Positions 35,471-45,459 of a stretch of 64,000 nucleotides of DNA are shown here, piece after piece; positions within the stretch are counted from its first letter, which is position 1, and every line of letters starts with the position of its first letter. The notes beneath the pieces were generated by a model that had not been told where the DNA came from, did no database searches, and saw nothing but the letters and a program-made list of their open reading frames with translations. The DNA is taken from NCBI GenBank assembly GCA_023896275.1, contig MLDA01000001.1, forward strand, positions 62,001 to 126,000, given 5' to 3'. Source of the DNA: Kocuria rosea subsp. polaris (GTDB lineage Bacteria > Actinomycetota > Actinomycetes > Actinomycetales > Micrococcaceae). The position numbers and the translations under genes are program-made.

Positions 35471-35476
35471 CATAAT
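35471..35476 (+). promoter_or_regulatory. -10 box giving a probable leaderless transcript
   Basis: CATAAT ends 6 bp before the GTG start at 35483, and no Shine-Dalgarno is present. A transcript initiated from this -10 would begin at or next to the start codon. Confidence 0.45.
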
Positions 35477-35482
35477 GGACCC

Positions 35483-36358
35483 GTGACTTCCCAACCAGCA
35501 CCCGCGCCCGCCGACACCGCGACCTTCGACCCGGCCCCGCCGTTCGGACTCCTGCTCGACGTGGACGGGCCGATCGCGTCCCCCGTGACGCGCACCGTCG
35601 CGATCGAGTCGATCGGACGCGACCTCGCCGCGATGGCGAACGCCGGAATCCCGGTCGTCTTCAACACCGGCCGCTCGGACGCGTTCATCGCCGCCGAGGT
35701 GGTGCCCGTGCTGCGCGGCGCGGGCCTGCGCGAGGGCGCCCCCGTCTTCACGATCAGCGAGAAGGGTGCCGTGTGGGCGTCCGTCTCGCCCGCGGGGCTC
35801 GGCGAGATCAACATCGATCCCGAGCTGCGCCTGCCGGCGGCCTTGTACGACGACGTCCGCGCGTTAGTCGCCGAGCGGTACTCGGCGCTCATGTTCCACG
35901 ACGAGACGAAGCGGGCCATGGTGTCCGTGGAGATGACCGTCGGCGCCGACCCGCATGCGTACCTGGCCGCGCAGAAACACTTCGACGAGGCGATTCCGAC
36001 GTTGCTGGAGAAGCACAGTCTCAGGGATGTGCGTATCGATCCGACGATCATTTCCACCGACATTGAACACGAGCTGCTCGGCAAGGACCTCGGGGCGGCG
36101 CGGACGCTGAAGCTGCTCACAGAGCGCGGGATCGCGGCCGGCTCCTGGTTCACAATGGGCGACTCCCGCACCGACTACGCGATGGCCGAGTGGCTGCACA
36201 AGCACGGCCACGAGGTCGCTCACGTCGATGTGCGACCGGCCGACGGCGTGCCGGAGACACCGTACCCCGTGCTGACCTCGGCGACCGGCGCGATCCACGA
36301 TGAAGCCGGTGCGGAGTTCCTCAAGGCCTGGGCCGGGCGCGTCGCCGAAGAAGCCTGA
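35483..36358 (+). CDS. HAD-superfamily phosphatase (type IIB-like)
   Basis: A 291-residue HAD hydrolase. Motif I is LLDVDGPI with the nucleophile and acid/base aspartates, motif II is FNTGRSD, and motif IV is MGDSRTDYAMAEWL. A cap insert of about 100 residues lies between motifs II and III. The pattern resembles sugar-phosphate phosphatases such as mannosyl-3-phosphoglycerate phosphatase, but the substrate is unknown. GTG 35483 was chosen because of the -10 box just upstream. Confidence 0.8.
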   Translation: MTSQPAPAPADTATFDPAPPFGLLLDVDGPIASPVTRTVAIESIGRDLAAMANAGIPVVFNTGRSDAFIAAEVVPVLRGAGLREGAPVFTISEKGAVWASVSPAGLGEINIDPELRLPAALYDDVRALVAERYSALMFHDETKRAMVSVEMTVGADPHAYLAAQKHFDEAIPTLLEKHSLRDVRIDPTIISTDIEHELLGKDLGAARTLKLLTERGIAAGSWFTMGDSRTDYAMAEWLHKHGHEVAHVDVRPADGVPETPYPVLTSATGAIHDEAGAEFLKAWAGRVAEEA

Positions 36359-36423
36359 GTTAACGACCCGGGCCTGAGCCGTTGACACCCCCGCGGTCAG
36401 CAGCCCAGGCTCGAGTGCGGGGG

Positions 36424-37152
36424 TCAGGTCGCGATGCGCGCGAGCGCCAGCAGCGCCCAATACGACGACGCCCCGATGACCAACGCGAAGCCGCTCAGCC
36501 ACACGAGGGCCGGCACTCCGCTCATCCGCGCGAGCAGGTAGGCGTCCGAGTTCCTCCGATCGCCGTGGCGGCGGTGCACCGCGGCCACCTTGAACCAGTC
36601 GCGCACCGCGCCGACCAGCAGCCCGATCCCCAGGACCAGCACGACCACCCCCACACCCCGCTGGGGGACAAACACGACCAGGCCCTGCGCGACGCCGGCG
36701 CACACGAGCGCGATCAGGACCCCCAGCCAGTTGCGGATGAAGAGCAGTGAGACGAGCAGCATCGCGGCGCCGAGCGAGAGCGCGGCACCGGCCCAGCCCG
36801 CCGAGGCCGCCCAGACCATGAGCGCGCCGGCCACGGCGGGCGCCGGATAGCCCCAGAAACCCGACCAGATGCTCCCGGCGCGCCCGCGACCGGCGCTGAT
36901 CATCTCGCCGGAGTGGTCCAGGCGCAGCCGGATTCCGCGCACGACCCGGCCGGTCATGAGCGCCGCGAGCGCGTGCCCGAGCTCGTGCACGAATGTCACG
37001 TACAACCCGAACCACCGCCACGTCACCCGGGGCACGGAGACGGCCACGGCTGCCGCGATCACGAGCACCACCACCTGCGCGTCCAGGTGCACCGGCGCGG
37101 CCCGGGCAAAGCCGTCCCGCAGCGCGTCCCACCACGTCTCAAGTCCTGTCAT
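36424..37152 (-). CDS. M50B-like membrane metalloprotease family protein
   Basis: A 242-residue polytopic membrane protein with a zinc-binding HELGH motif in FVHELGHALAALMTGR (about 55-70) followed by RGIRLRLDHSGE. This is the layout of the peptidase M50B-like family related to site-2 proteases. Six or so hydrophobic segments occur. The substrate is unknown, and many family members have not been shown to be active proteases. GTG 37155 directly precedes ATG 37152. It converges on the HAD gene and diverges from the glutaminase. Confidence 0.8.
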   Translation of the reverse strand: MTGLETWWDALRDGFARAAPVHLDAQVVVLVIAAAVAVSVPRVTWRWFGLYVTFVHELGHALAALMTGRVVRGIRLRLDHSGEMISAGRGRAGSIWSGFWGYPAPAVAGALMVWAASAGWAGAALSLGAAMLLVSLLFIRNWLGVLIALVCAGVAQGLVVFVPQRGVGVVVLVLGIGLLVGAVRDWFKVAAVHRRHGDRRNSDAYLLARMSGVPALVWLSGFALVIGASSYWALLALARIAT

Positions 37153-37233
37153 CACCGACTCAGACTAGACGCCCGCGCTGTGCGTTGCCTTCACCGAATC
37201 CGCGACCGCCGGCCCCCACAGTAAGCTCTCTCC

Positions 37234-39033
37234 ATGCGTTCACCGATCGAACAGTACCTGCGGGATCTGCATCGCGAATTGTCGGGCCTGACGGAGGGTC
37301 TTCCCTTCCAAGGCATCCCGGCCATGGCGAGTGTAGATCCCGATGATTTTGCCATTTGCCTGGCCACCGTGGACGGCTACGTCTACGAGGTCGGGGACTC
37401 CCGGACAGAGTTCACCATCCAGTCCATTTCCAAGCCTTTCACCTACGGGCTGGCCCTCGAAGATCACGGCCTGGACGCCGTAGACCGGAAGATCGACGTC
37501 GAACCTTCCGGCGACGCGTTCAACGAGATCTCGCTGGCCCACGACACCGGCCGGCCCGCCAATCCCATGATCAACGCCGGCGCGATCGCGGCGACCTCGC
37601 TCATCAAAGGCTCGGGCGGCCGCGATGGATTCGCCCGCATCCTCGATGTCTACTCGAAGTTCGCGGGCCGCCCGCTCTCCGTCTCCGAGCACGTCTTCGC
37701 GTCCGAATCGGCCACGGGCTTCCGCAACCGTGCCCTAGCTGACCTCCTACGCAGCTTCGGCATCATCGAGGACGACCCCGACGGCCCGGTGGAGAACTAC
37801 TTCCGCCAGTGCTCGGTCCAGGTCAACGCGCGCGATCTGGCCCTCATGGGGGCCACGCTGGCCAACGGCGGCCAGCAGCCCGTGACCGGGCAGCAGGTTG
37901 TGGGGCTGGAAACGGTCCAGCGCATGCTCTCGGTCATGCTCACGTGCGGGATGTACGACGACGCCGGCGCGTGGACGAGCGCTGTCGGCCTCCCGGCGAA
38001 GTCGGGAGTGGGCGGCGGGCTCATGGCGGTGCTCCCCGGCCAGCTCGGCATCTCCGTGTACTCACCGCCCCTCGACCAGCACGGCTCGTCGGTACGCGGT
38101 ATCGCCGCGGTCCGACGCCTCGCCGCCGAGATGGGATTGCACTTCGTCCAGGCCGCTCGAATCGGCCGCTCAGCCATCCGCGAGCACTACCCCATCACCG
38201 ATTCTCCCTCCGGCGTCCGCCGCAACCAGGAGGCCACGGACGTCCTCACCGAACACGGGCACCGGGCCCAGCTGGTGGAACTGCACGGGGACCTGTTGTT
38301 CGCGGGCGCGGAGTCCGCCGCCCGGCACGTCAGTTCCTTGCCGGAAGACGTCGACATCCTGTTGTTGGACGTGCGAAAGGTAGACGAGGTCAACGACGTC
38401 GCCCTACGGCTCATGGACGAGCTGTGCGACGGCTTCGAGGAGAGCGGCCGGCGGGTGGCCGTGATCGACAGTCCCGGCCGGATCTCCGAGGTCCTGTGCA
38501 CCGACGGGACACCGTTGTTCTCCGGGAGCACCGAGGCGATCGAGTGGGCCGAGGAGCTGCTGCTGCGCAAACACGGTGGCAGCTCGCTGGTCCCGGAGAC
38601 CGTGGCCCTGCCCGACTTCGTGGCGCTGGCGCCCCTTTCGGACGAGCAGATCGCCGACCTCGACGCCGCCATGGAGCGACGCGTCTACGAGGACGGCGAC
38701 CTGATCCGCCGGTCGGGCCAGAAGTTCGGCGGGATCTACTTCATCACCTCGGGCCACGTGGCCGCGAGCACCGCGCACGGCGGACACCACGTCCGCCATG
38801 CGACGCTCGGCCCCGGCATGACGTTCGGCGAGATCGCCCTGGGCGGCGGCGCTCCCGTCCGGGTCCGCGCCGAGGGCCAGGTGAACCTCCTGGTCCTGAC
38901 GGCGGACGCGATCGAGAAGATCGAGCGCGACAACACGCCGCTGGCGCTGGCCCTGTGGAAGGCCGTGGCCACCGACGCGTACACGCGCGTGGAACAGAAC
39001 CTGCAGGAGGTCGCCGTCCGCGTCCGCATCTGA
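37234..39033 (+). CDS. glsA: Glutaminase fused to STAS and cyclic-nucleotide-binding domains
   Basis: A 599-residue multidomain protein. The N-terminal glutaminase domain (about 1-305) has the serine-hydrolase-type catalytic SISKPFTYGLAL, the N-MINAGAIA motif and the GLPAKSGVGGG loop. It deamidates glutamine to glutamate and ammonia. A STAS domain follows (about 345-440, HGDLLFAGAES and DVDILLLDVRKVDEVNDVAL). The C-terminal cyclic-nucleotide-binding fold covers about 475-590 (VYEDGDLIRRSGQKFGGIYFITSG and TFGEIALGGGAP). The last two suggest allosteric control by a partner protein and a ligand. ATG 37234, monocistronic. Confidence 0.93.
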   Translation: MRSPIEQYLRDLHRELSGLTEGLPFQGIPAMASVDPDDFAICLATVDGYVYEVGDSRTEFTIQSISKPFTYGLALEDHGLDAVDRKIDVEPSGDAFNEISLAHDTGRPANPMINAGAIAATSLIKGSGGRDGFARILDVYSKFAGRPLSVSEHVFASESATGFRNRALADLLRSFGIIEDDPDGPVENYFRQCSVQVNARDLALMGATLANGGQQPVTGQQVVGLETVQRMLSVMLTCGMYDDAGAWTSAVGLPAKSGVGGGLMAVLPGQLGISVYSPPLDQHGSSVRGIAAVRRLAAEMGLHFVQAARIGRSAIREHYPITDSPSGVRRNQEATDVLTEHGHRAQLVELHGDLLFAGAESAARHVSSLPEDVDILLLDVRKVDEVNDVALRLMDELCDGFEESGRRVAVIDSPGRISEVLCTDGTPLFSGSTEAIEWAEELLLRKHGGSSLVPETVALPDFVALAPLSDEQIADLDAAMERRVYEDGDLIRRSGQKFGGIYFITSGHVAASTAHGGHHVRHATLGPGMTFGEIALGGGAPVRVRAEGQVNLLVLTADAIEKIERDNTPLALALWKAVATDAYTRVEQNLQEVAVRVRI

Positions 39034-39081
39034 GGCCGCGGACGGCTCCCCCGCCGTCGTCGTACTTGAGCGCCCGGTCTC

Positions 39082-39885
39082 CTACCGCGCGGCGAGCGCC
39101 TTCTGCCGCCGGTAGGAGATCACCGTGCCGACCACGACGAGTGCCAGGGCGATGAGGAAGATGCCGCTGCCGATCACGTTGGCCTGCGCCGGGATGCCGC
39201 GGGTGGCCGCGACGTAGATGAACTTCGGGAACGTGTCGAACGTGCCCGAGTTGAAGTTCGCGACGATGAAGTCGTCGAAGCTCATCGCGAAGCTCAGCAA
39301 GGCCGCGGCCATGATGCCCGGCAGCAGCAGCGGGAACGTCACCTTCCAAAACGTCGTGCGCGGGGACGCGTAGAGGTCGCCGGCGGCCTCTTCGAGGCGC
39401 CCGTCGAGGGAGGAGACGCGGGCCCGGACCGTGACGACGACGAACGCCATGCAGAACGTGATGTGCGCGATGACCACGGTCCAGTAGCCGAGCTGCCACC
39501 CGAGGTTCAAGAACTGCGCGAGCAGCGACGCCCCGAGGACGACCTCGGGGGTCGCGAGCGGCAGGATGATGAGGATGTCGGCGAGCTTGCGGAAACGGAA
39601 CTTGTACCGGGCCAGGCCGAGCGCGATCGCGGTGCCGAGCACGGTCGCGATGATCGTGGCGACGAACGCGATCGACAGCGAGTTCCCGAGCGCGTCGCAG
39701 ATGTTGGGCGCCCCGCACGGATTCATCCAGTTCGAGAACGTGAAGCCCTGCCACGTCAGGTTGGTGCGGCCGGCGTCGTTGAAGGAGAAGACGAAGATGT
39801 AGGCGATCGGGACCAGGAGGTAGACGAACGCCAGCCCGCCGAGGACAGGGACCAGCCAGCGGCCCACTTGCTGCTTGAGGCGCAT
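39082..39885 (-). CDS. potC: Spermidine/putrescine ABC transporter permease PotC-like
   Basis: A 267-residue inner-membrane permease with six membrane helices and the ABC-permease EAA loop, EEAAGDLYASPRTTFWKVTFPLLLPGI. It is the last gene of a four-gene operon (binding protein, ATPase, permease, permease); its ATG abuts the stop of potB. It forms the channel with PotB for polyamine uptake. Polyamine specificity is inferred from family resemblance and from the putrescine-degrading genes across the divergent promoter. Confidence 0.88.
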   Translation of the reverse strand: MRLKQQVGRWLVPVLGGLAFVYLLVPIAYIFVFSFNDAGRTNLTWQGFTFSNWMNPCGAPNICDALGNSLSIAFVATIIATVLGTAIALGLARYKFRFRKLADILIILPLATPEVVLGASLLAQFLNLGWQLGYWTVVIAHITFCMAFVVVTVRARVSSLDGRLEEAAGDLYASPRTTFWKVTFPLLLPGIMAAALLSFAMSFDDFIVANFNSGTFDTFPKFIYVAATRGIPAQANVIGSGIFLIALALVVVGTVISYRRQKALAAR

Positions 39886-40811
39886 CTAGAACAGCTCCTT
39901 CGTCCCGAACTTGCGGATGTAGGCCATGACCAGGACCAGGATGATCACCATGAGCACCGTGGAGAGCGCCGCGGCCATCGGGTAGTCGACGATCTTGAAG
40001 AAGCGCGAGTCGATGACCTGGCCGATCATGGCGGTGTCGCGGTTGTTTCCCAGGATCGTGGCATTGATGTAGTCGCCGGAGGCGGGGATGAATGTCAGCA
40101 GCGTCCCGGCGAAAACCCCCGGCATCGACAGCGGCAGCGTGACCTTGCGGAAGGCGGTCATGGGCGAGGCGTAGAGGTCGCCGGCCGCCTCGAGCAGGCG
40201 TGTATCGAGCCGTTCGAGGCTCGCGTAGATGGGCAGCGTCATGAACGGCAGAAAGTTATAGGTCAGGCCGGCGACGACGGCGATCGACGTCGCGGTCAGC
40301 CGCCCGTCCTCCGGCAGGATCGCCACGAACCGCAGGGCCTCGACGACGAATCCCTCGTCGGAGAGGATCTGCTTCCAGGCCTGCGTGCGCAGGACGAAGC
40401 TGGAGAAGAACGGGGCGATGAGGATGACCAGCAGGATCGAGGCGAGCAGCTTCTGTTGGCGCAGCCGCACGGCCACGAGGTAGGCCATGGTGTAGCCGAT
40501 GAACAGCGCCAGGACAGTCGCGATGGCCGCGAAGAGGAACGACCGCAGCAACGGCACCCAGTACTCGCTGAGGGCCACGACGTAGTTGGAGACCTCGAAC
40601 GCGGGAACGAACACGCCGGTTTCGGCTCCGGGCGGCTTCGCGTAGAGCGACATCGCCAGCAGCACGAACACCGGGGCCGCGAAGAAGAGCAGCAGGAACA
40701 CGAACCCGGGGACGATGAGCCCGACGCCGATGCGCCCGCGGGCCTTCTCCGCCTGTTTCTCGGCCGCGGACAGGTCCCCGGCCGGCTCGGGGCGTCGGGT
40801 GGCGGCCGCCC

Positions 40812-40815
<4 letters not shown>
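39886..40815 (-). CDS. potB: Spermidine/putrescine ABC transporter permease PotB-like
   Basis: A 309-residue permease with six membrane helices after a charged N-terminus of about 40 residues. The EAA loop reads LEAAGDLYASPMTAFRKVTLPL. ATG 40815 overlaps the potA stop (ATGA), favouring it over an in-frame start further upstream inside potA. Pairs with PotC. Confidence 0.88.
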
Positions 40816-41999
<1,184 letters not shown>

Positions 42000-42061
42000 G
42001 TGGCCGCCTCCCGCTCTTTCGGTGTTCTGCTGGTTCAACGATTCCTGCGTCTGGATCACGC

Positions 42062-43297
42062 TCAGACCCCGATCGCCCCGGAGAAGATCGAGGAGAACTC
42101 GTTCTCCTCACCCGAGTCGAGGGTGCGGAAGATGCTGACGTTGGCGAGGAACTCGTCGGTCGGGAAGATCAGCGGGTTGTCCACGAGCGACGGATCGATG
42201 CCCTCCATCGCCTCACGCGCGCCTTCTACGGGGCAGATGTAGTTCACGTAGGCGGCGACGGTCGCGGCGACCTCGGGATCGTAGTAGTAGTTCATGAGCT
42301 GTTCCGCGTTGGACTTGTGCGTGGCCCCGATCGGGACCAGCATGTTGTCGCTCCAGAGCGTGCCGCCGGCCTCGGGGATCGCGAACTCCCACTTGTCACC
42401 CTCCTCGAAGTTGAGCTGGGTGATGTCGCCGGACCAGCCGATGACGGCGAGCGCGTCCTCGGAGACGAGGTCCTCCTTGTAGGAGTTGCCCTTGACCTGG
42501 CGGATCTGCCCGTTGGCGATCTGCTCGGCCAGCACATCCGCGGCATTCCCGAACTCGTCGGCGCCCCAGTCGCCCGCGATGTCGACACCCTGTTCGAGCA
42601 TGATCAGGCCCATGGTGTCGCGCATTTCGTCGAGGACCGCCACCCGGCCCTTGAGCTCGGGCTTCCACAGGTCGGACACCGAAGCCAGTCCGCCGGGCAC
42701 CTTCTCCTTGTTCCACGCGATGCCGGCGAAACCGGACTGCCAGGTCAGGGAGTGCGTCCGGCCCGGATCGAAGTCGACGTCCTTCAGGTTGGCCAGGAGG
42801 TTCTCGGCGTTGGGGATGTTCGCCCGGTCGAGTTCCTGCGTGTAGCCCTGCCGGATGAGGCGCGAGGCCATGTAGTCGGTCAGGGTCACGATGTCCTGGC
42901 CGATGTCCTGGCCGCGAGAGAGCTGCGCCTGGACCTTGCCGTAGTAGGAGTCGTTGCCGTCGACGTCTTCGGAGTAGTTGACCTTGATGCCGGAGGAGTC
43001 CATGAACTCTTCGAGGCTAGGGTACTTCTTCGTCGAGTCGTCGTAGTCGAGGTAGAGCGTCCAGTTGGCCCAGTTGACCACGGCCTCGTCGGCGGAGACG
43101 TCCTCGGCCGCGGTCAGCGCGGCGGCGGAGCCCTCCGATCCGGTTCCCGTACCGGAGGTGCCGCAGGCGGCGAGGAGCCCGGCGAGGCCGAGGCCTCCCG
43201 CGCCTCCCAGGAGCCGACGGCGGCTCACTTGCGCGGCAATTAGGCTCTGCAGTCGCGGGTCGGCTGGCTTGCGGCGGCGATTGGCGTGCGGTGCCAT
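42062..43297 (-). CDS. potD: Polyamine-binding lipoprotein PotD-like with Tat-type signal
   Basis: A 411-residue substrate-binding protein. The signal has twin arginines (SRRRLLGGAGG, 25-35) followed by a lipobox with Cys45 (LLAAC), suggesting Tat export and lipid anchoring. The mature part starts with VVNWANWTLYLDYDD, the PotD ligand-site strand, and contains YMASRLIRQGY and AVIGWSGD typical of PotD/PotF. First gene of the pot operon, divergent from the Lrp regulator. Confidence 0.9.
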   Translation of the reverse strand: MAPHANRRRKPADPRLQSLIAAQVSRRRLLGGAGGLGLAGLLAACGTSGTGTGSEGSAAALTAAEDVSADEAVVNWANWTLYLDYDDSTKKYPSLEEFMDSSGIKVNYSEDVDGNDSYYGKVQAQLSRGQDIGQDIVTLTDYMASRLIRQGYTQELDRANIPNAENLLANLKDVDFDPGRTHSLTWQSGFAGIAWNKEKVPGGLASVSDLWKPELKGRVAVLDEMRDTMGLIMLEQGVDIAGDWGADEFGNAADVLAEQIANGQIRQVKGNSYKEDLVSEDALAVIGWSGDITQLNFEEGDKWEFAIPEAGGTLWSDNMLVPIGATHKSNAEQLMNYYYDPEVAATVAAYVNYICPVEGAREAMEGIDPSLVDNPLIFPTDEFLANVSIFRTLDSGEENEFSSIFSGAIGV

Positions 43298-43333
43298 GAT
43301 GCGGCTCCTCTGTAATACGTAGTTGCGGTGCGA

Positions 43334-43347
43334 TGTGACGTGTCACA
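43334..43347. promoter_or_regulatory. Inverted repeat upstream of potD
   Basis: TGTGAC-gt-GTCACA lies 37 bp upstream of the potD start. The arms resemble CRP/GlxR half sites, but the spacing is 4 rather than 6 between TGTGA and TCACA, so another regulator may use it. Confidence 0.4.
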
Positions 43348-43427
43348 CATCATGCCAGCACTACCCGCCGAGGACAAGGGTTTCACGCGTAAACTTTGCA
43401 TTACACAACTGATTCAGTCGCGTATCC

Positions 43428-43442
43428 ACGATTAAATATCGT
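43428..43442. promoter_or_regulatory. AT-centred palindrome, candidate Lrp-type operator
   Basis: ACGAT-TAAAT-ATCGT is a perfect inverted repeat with an AT-rich centre, as Lrp/AsnC sites have. It is placed almost exactly midway (about 130 bp each way) between the divergent potD and lrp-like starts. Confidence 0.5.
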
Positions 43443-43572
43443 TTTCCCTTCCCAAAGCCCCTCGTCACTGCTTATGGTCGGTACATACACATCGACGGCC
43501 GGCAGGCCCCGCCCGGTGAGATCACCGCGGCGGCCGCGACCGCCGTCGTACCGACGAGAAGGTGATAAAGAC

Positions 43573-44052
43573 GTGAATCGCGACGCCACGCAGTCCCACG
43601 CCGAGCTCCTGGTCCAGGACGAGATCTCCCGTGCCATCATCGAGGAGCTCCAGCGCAACGGCCGGCAGTCCTACGCCGCCGTCGCCAAGGAGGTCGGGCT
43701 GAGCGAGGCCGCGGTGCGGCAGCGAATCCAGAAACTCATCGACGCGCAGGTCATGAAGATCGTCGCCGTCACCGACCCGATGCAGCTCGGCTTCACCCGG
43801 CAGGCCATGGTCCTGATCCGGAGCCACGGCGACCTCACAGCCACCGCGGACCGCGTCGCAGAATTGCCCAACGTGGACTACTGCGTCGTCACCGCCGGGC
43901 GGACCGACGTCCTCGCCGAGGTCGTCTGCACGGACGACGACGACCTGCTCGAAACCATCAACACCATCCGACAGATCGAGGGCGTCACGTCATCGGAGAC
44001 GCTGACGTACCTCTCCCTCCGCAAACAGGAATACGACTGGGGTACCAAATGA
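43573..44052 (+). CDS. Lrp/AsnC-family regulator of the polyamine locus
   Basis: A 159-residue regulator. The N-terminal HTH (about 12-65) has RQSYAAVAKEVGLSEAAVRQRI, and the RAM ligand domain follows (about 75-155, FTRQAMVLIRSHGDL and TAGRTDVLAEVVC). GTG start with GAAGG 8-12 bp upstream. Its stop overlaps the aminotransferase start (ATGA). Regulates in cis by position: first gene of the catabolic operon and divergent from potDABC. Confidence 0.87.
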   Translation: MNRDATQSHAELLVQDEISRAIIEELQRNGRQSYAAVAKEVGLSEAAVRQRIQKLIDAQVMKIVAVTDPMQLGFTRQAMVLIRSHGDLTATADRVAELPNVDYCVVTAGRTDVLAEVVCTDDDDLLETINTIRQIEGVTSSETLTYLSLRKQEYDWGTK

Positions 44053-45452
44053 CCATCGCAGACACCGCCACCAACACCACGCCGCGCGGCACCGACCGCC
44101 AGCAGGCCGCCCGCGACCACCTCTGGATGCACTTCGCCAAGCACTCCCCGCTCATCGAGGGCGGGTCCGTGCCGACGATCGTGCGCGGCGAGGGCCACCA
44201 CGTTTTCGACGACACCGGCAAGCGCTACATCGACGGGCTCGCCGGGCTGTTCGTCGCCCAGGCCGGCCACGGCCGCGCCGAGCTGGCTGAGGCCGCGCGC
44301 AAGCAGGCCGAGAAGCTGGCCTTCTTCCCGCTCTGGTCCTACGCGCACGAGCCCGCCATCGACCTCGCTGAGCGCCTCGCCAATTACACGCCCGGGGACC
44401 TGAACCGCGTCTTCTTCACCACGGGCGGCGGCGAGGCCGTCGAGTCCGCGTTCAAGCTGGCCAAGCAGTACCACAAGCTGACCGGCAACCCGGGCAAGTA
44501 CAAGGTCATCTCCCGTGCGCTCGCCTACCACGGCACCCCGCAGGGCGCCCTGGCGATCACCTCGCTCCCGGGCATGAAGACGCCGTACGAGCCGCTTGTC
44601 CCCGGCACCTTCCGCGTCCCGAACACGAACTTCTACCGCGCCCCCGACCAGTTCGAGGACAACGAGGAGGCGTTCGGCCTGTGGGCCGCCGAGCGCGTGC
44701 GCGAGGCCATCGAGTTCGAGGGGCCGGAATCCGTCGCGGCCGTGTTCATGGAGCCGGTCCAGAACGCCGGCGGCTGTTTCACTCCCCCGCCCGGCTACTT
44801 CCAGCGCGTGCGCGAGATCTGCGACGAGTACAACGTGCTCATGGTCTCCGACGAGGTCATTTGCGCGTTCGGCCGCATCGGCTCGATGTTCGCGTGTGAG
44901 GACTTCGGCTACACCCCGGACATCATCACGTGCGCGAAGGGCATGACGAGCGGCTACTCGCCGATCGGCGCGATGATCGCCTCGGACCGCCTCTTCGAGC
45001 CGTTCTCCAAGGGCGACACGACGTTCCTGCACGGCTACACGTTCGGCGGGCACCCGGTCTCGGCCGCCGTCGCGATGGCCAACCTGGACATCATGGAGCG
45101 CGAGGGGCTGAACCAGCGCGTCAAGGACAACGGCCCCGCCTTCAAGGCCACGCTGTCCAAGCTCACCGACCTGCCGATCGTGGGCGACGTGCGCGGCACC
45201 GGCTACTTCTACGGCATCGAGCTGGTCAAGGACAAGAAGACCAAGGAGACGTTCAACGAGGCCGAGTCGGAGCACCTGCTCGCCGGGTTCCTCTCGCACG
45301 CGCTCTTCGACGCCGGCCTGTACTGCCGCGCCGACGATCGTGGCGACCCCGTCATCCAGCTCGCGCCGCCGCTGACGATCGGCCAGCCGCAGTTCGACGA
45401 GATCGAGCAGATCCTGCGCGGCGTGCTCACCGAAGCCTGGGCGCGGTTGTAG
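44049..45452 (+). CDS. Class III aminotransferase, putrescine/omega-amino acid:pyruvate type
   Basis: A 467-residue PLP enzyme of aminotransferase class III. The cofactor-binding region is FFTTGGGEAVESAFKLA, the Asp motif is VMVSDEVICAFGRIG-like (LMVSDEVICAFGRIG), and the PLP lysine is in ITCAKGMTSGYSPIG. Length and sequence style match SpuC-like putrescine:pyruvate and beta-alanine/omega-amino acid:pyruvate transaminases. In this context it would convert putrescine to 4-aminobutanal. It is translationally coupled to the Lrp gene and 7 bp ahead of the FAD oxidase. Confidence 0.85.
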   Translation: MTIADTATNTTPRGTDRQQAARDHLWMHFAKHSPLIEGGSVPTIVRGEGHHVFDDTGKRYIDGLAGLFVAQAGHGRAELAEAARKQAEKLAFFPLWSYAHEPAIDLAERLANYTPGDLNRVFFTTGGGEAVESAFKLAKQYHKLTGNPGKYKVISRALAYHGTPQGALAITSLPGMKTPYEPLVPGTFRVPNTNFYRAPDQFEDNEEAFGLWAAERVREAIEFEGPESVAAVFMEPVQNAGGCFTPPPGYFQRVREICDEYNVLMVSDEVICAFGRIGSMFACEDFGYTPDIITCAKGMTSGYSPIGAMIASDRLFEPFSKGDTTFLHGYTFGGHPVSAAVAMANLDIMEREGLNQRVKDNGPAFKATLSKLTDLPIVGDVRGTGYFYGIELVKDKKTKETFNEAESEHLLAGFLSHALFDAGLYCRADDRGDPVIQLAPPLTIGQPQFDEIEQILRGVLTEAWARL

Positions 45453-45459
45453 GCCTGCC

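Noticed and set aside
43396-43572. 59-codon N-terminal extension of the Lrp-type regulator
   Set aside because: It would run through the AT-centred palindrome and add a sequence without Lrp similarity. GTG 43573 with a GAAGG site starts the domain normally.
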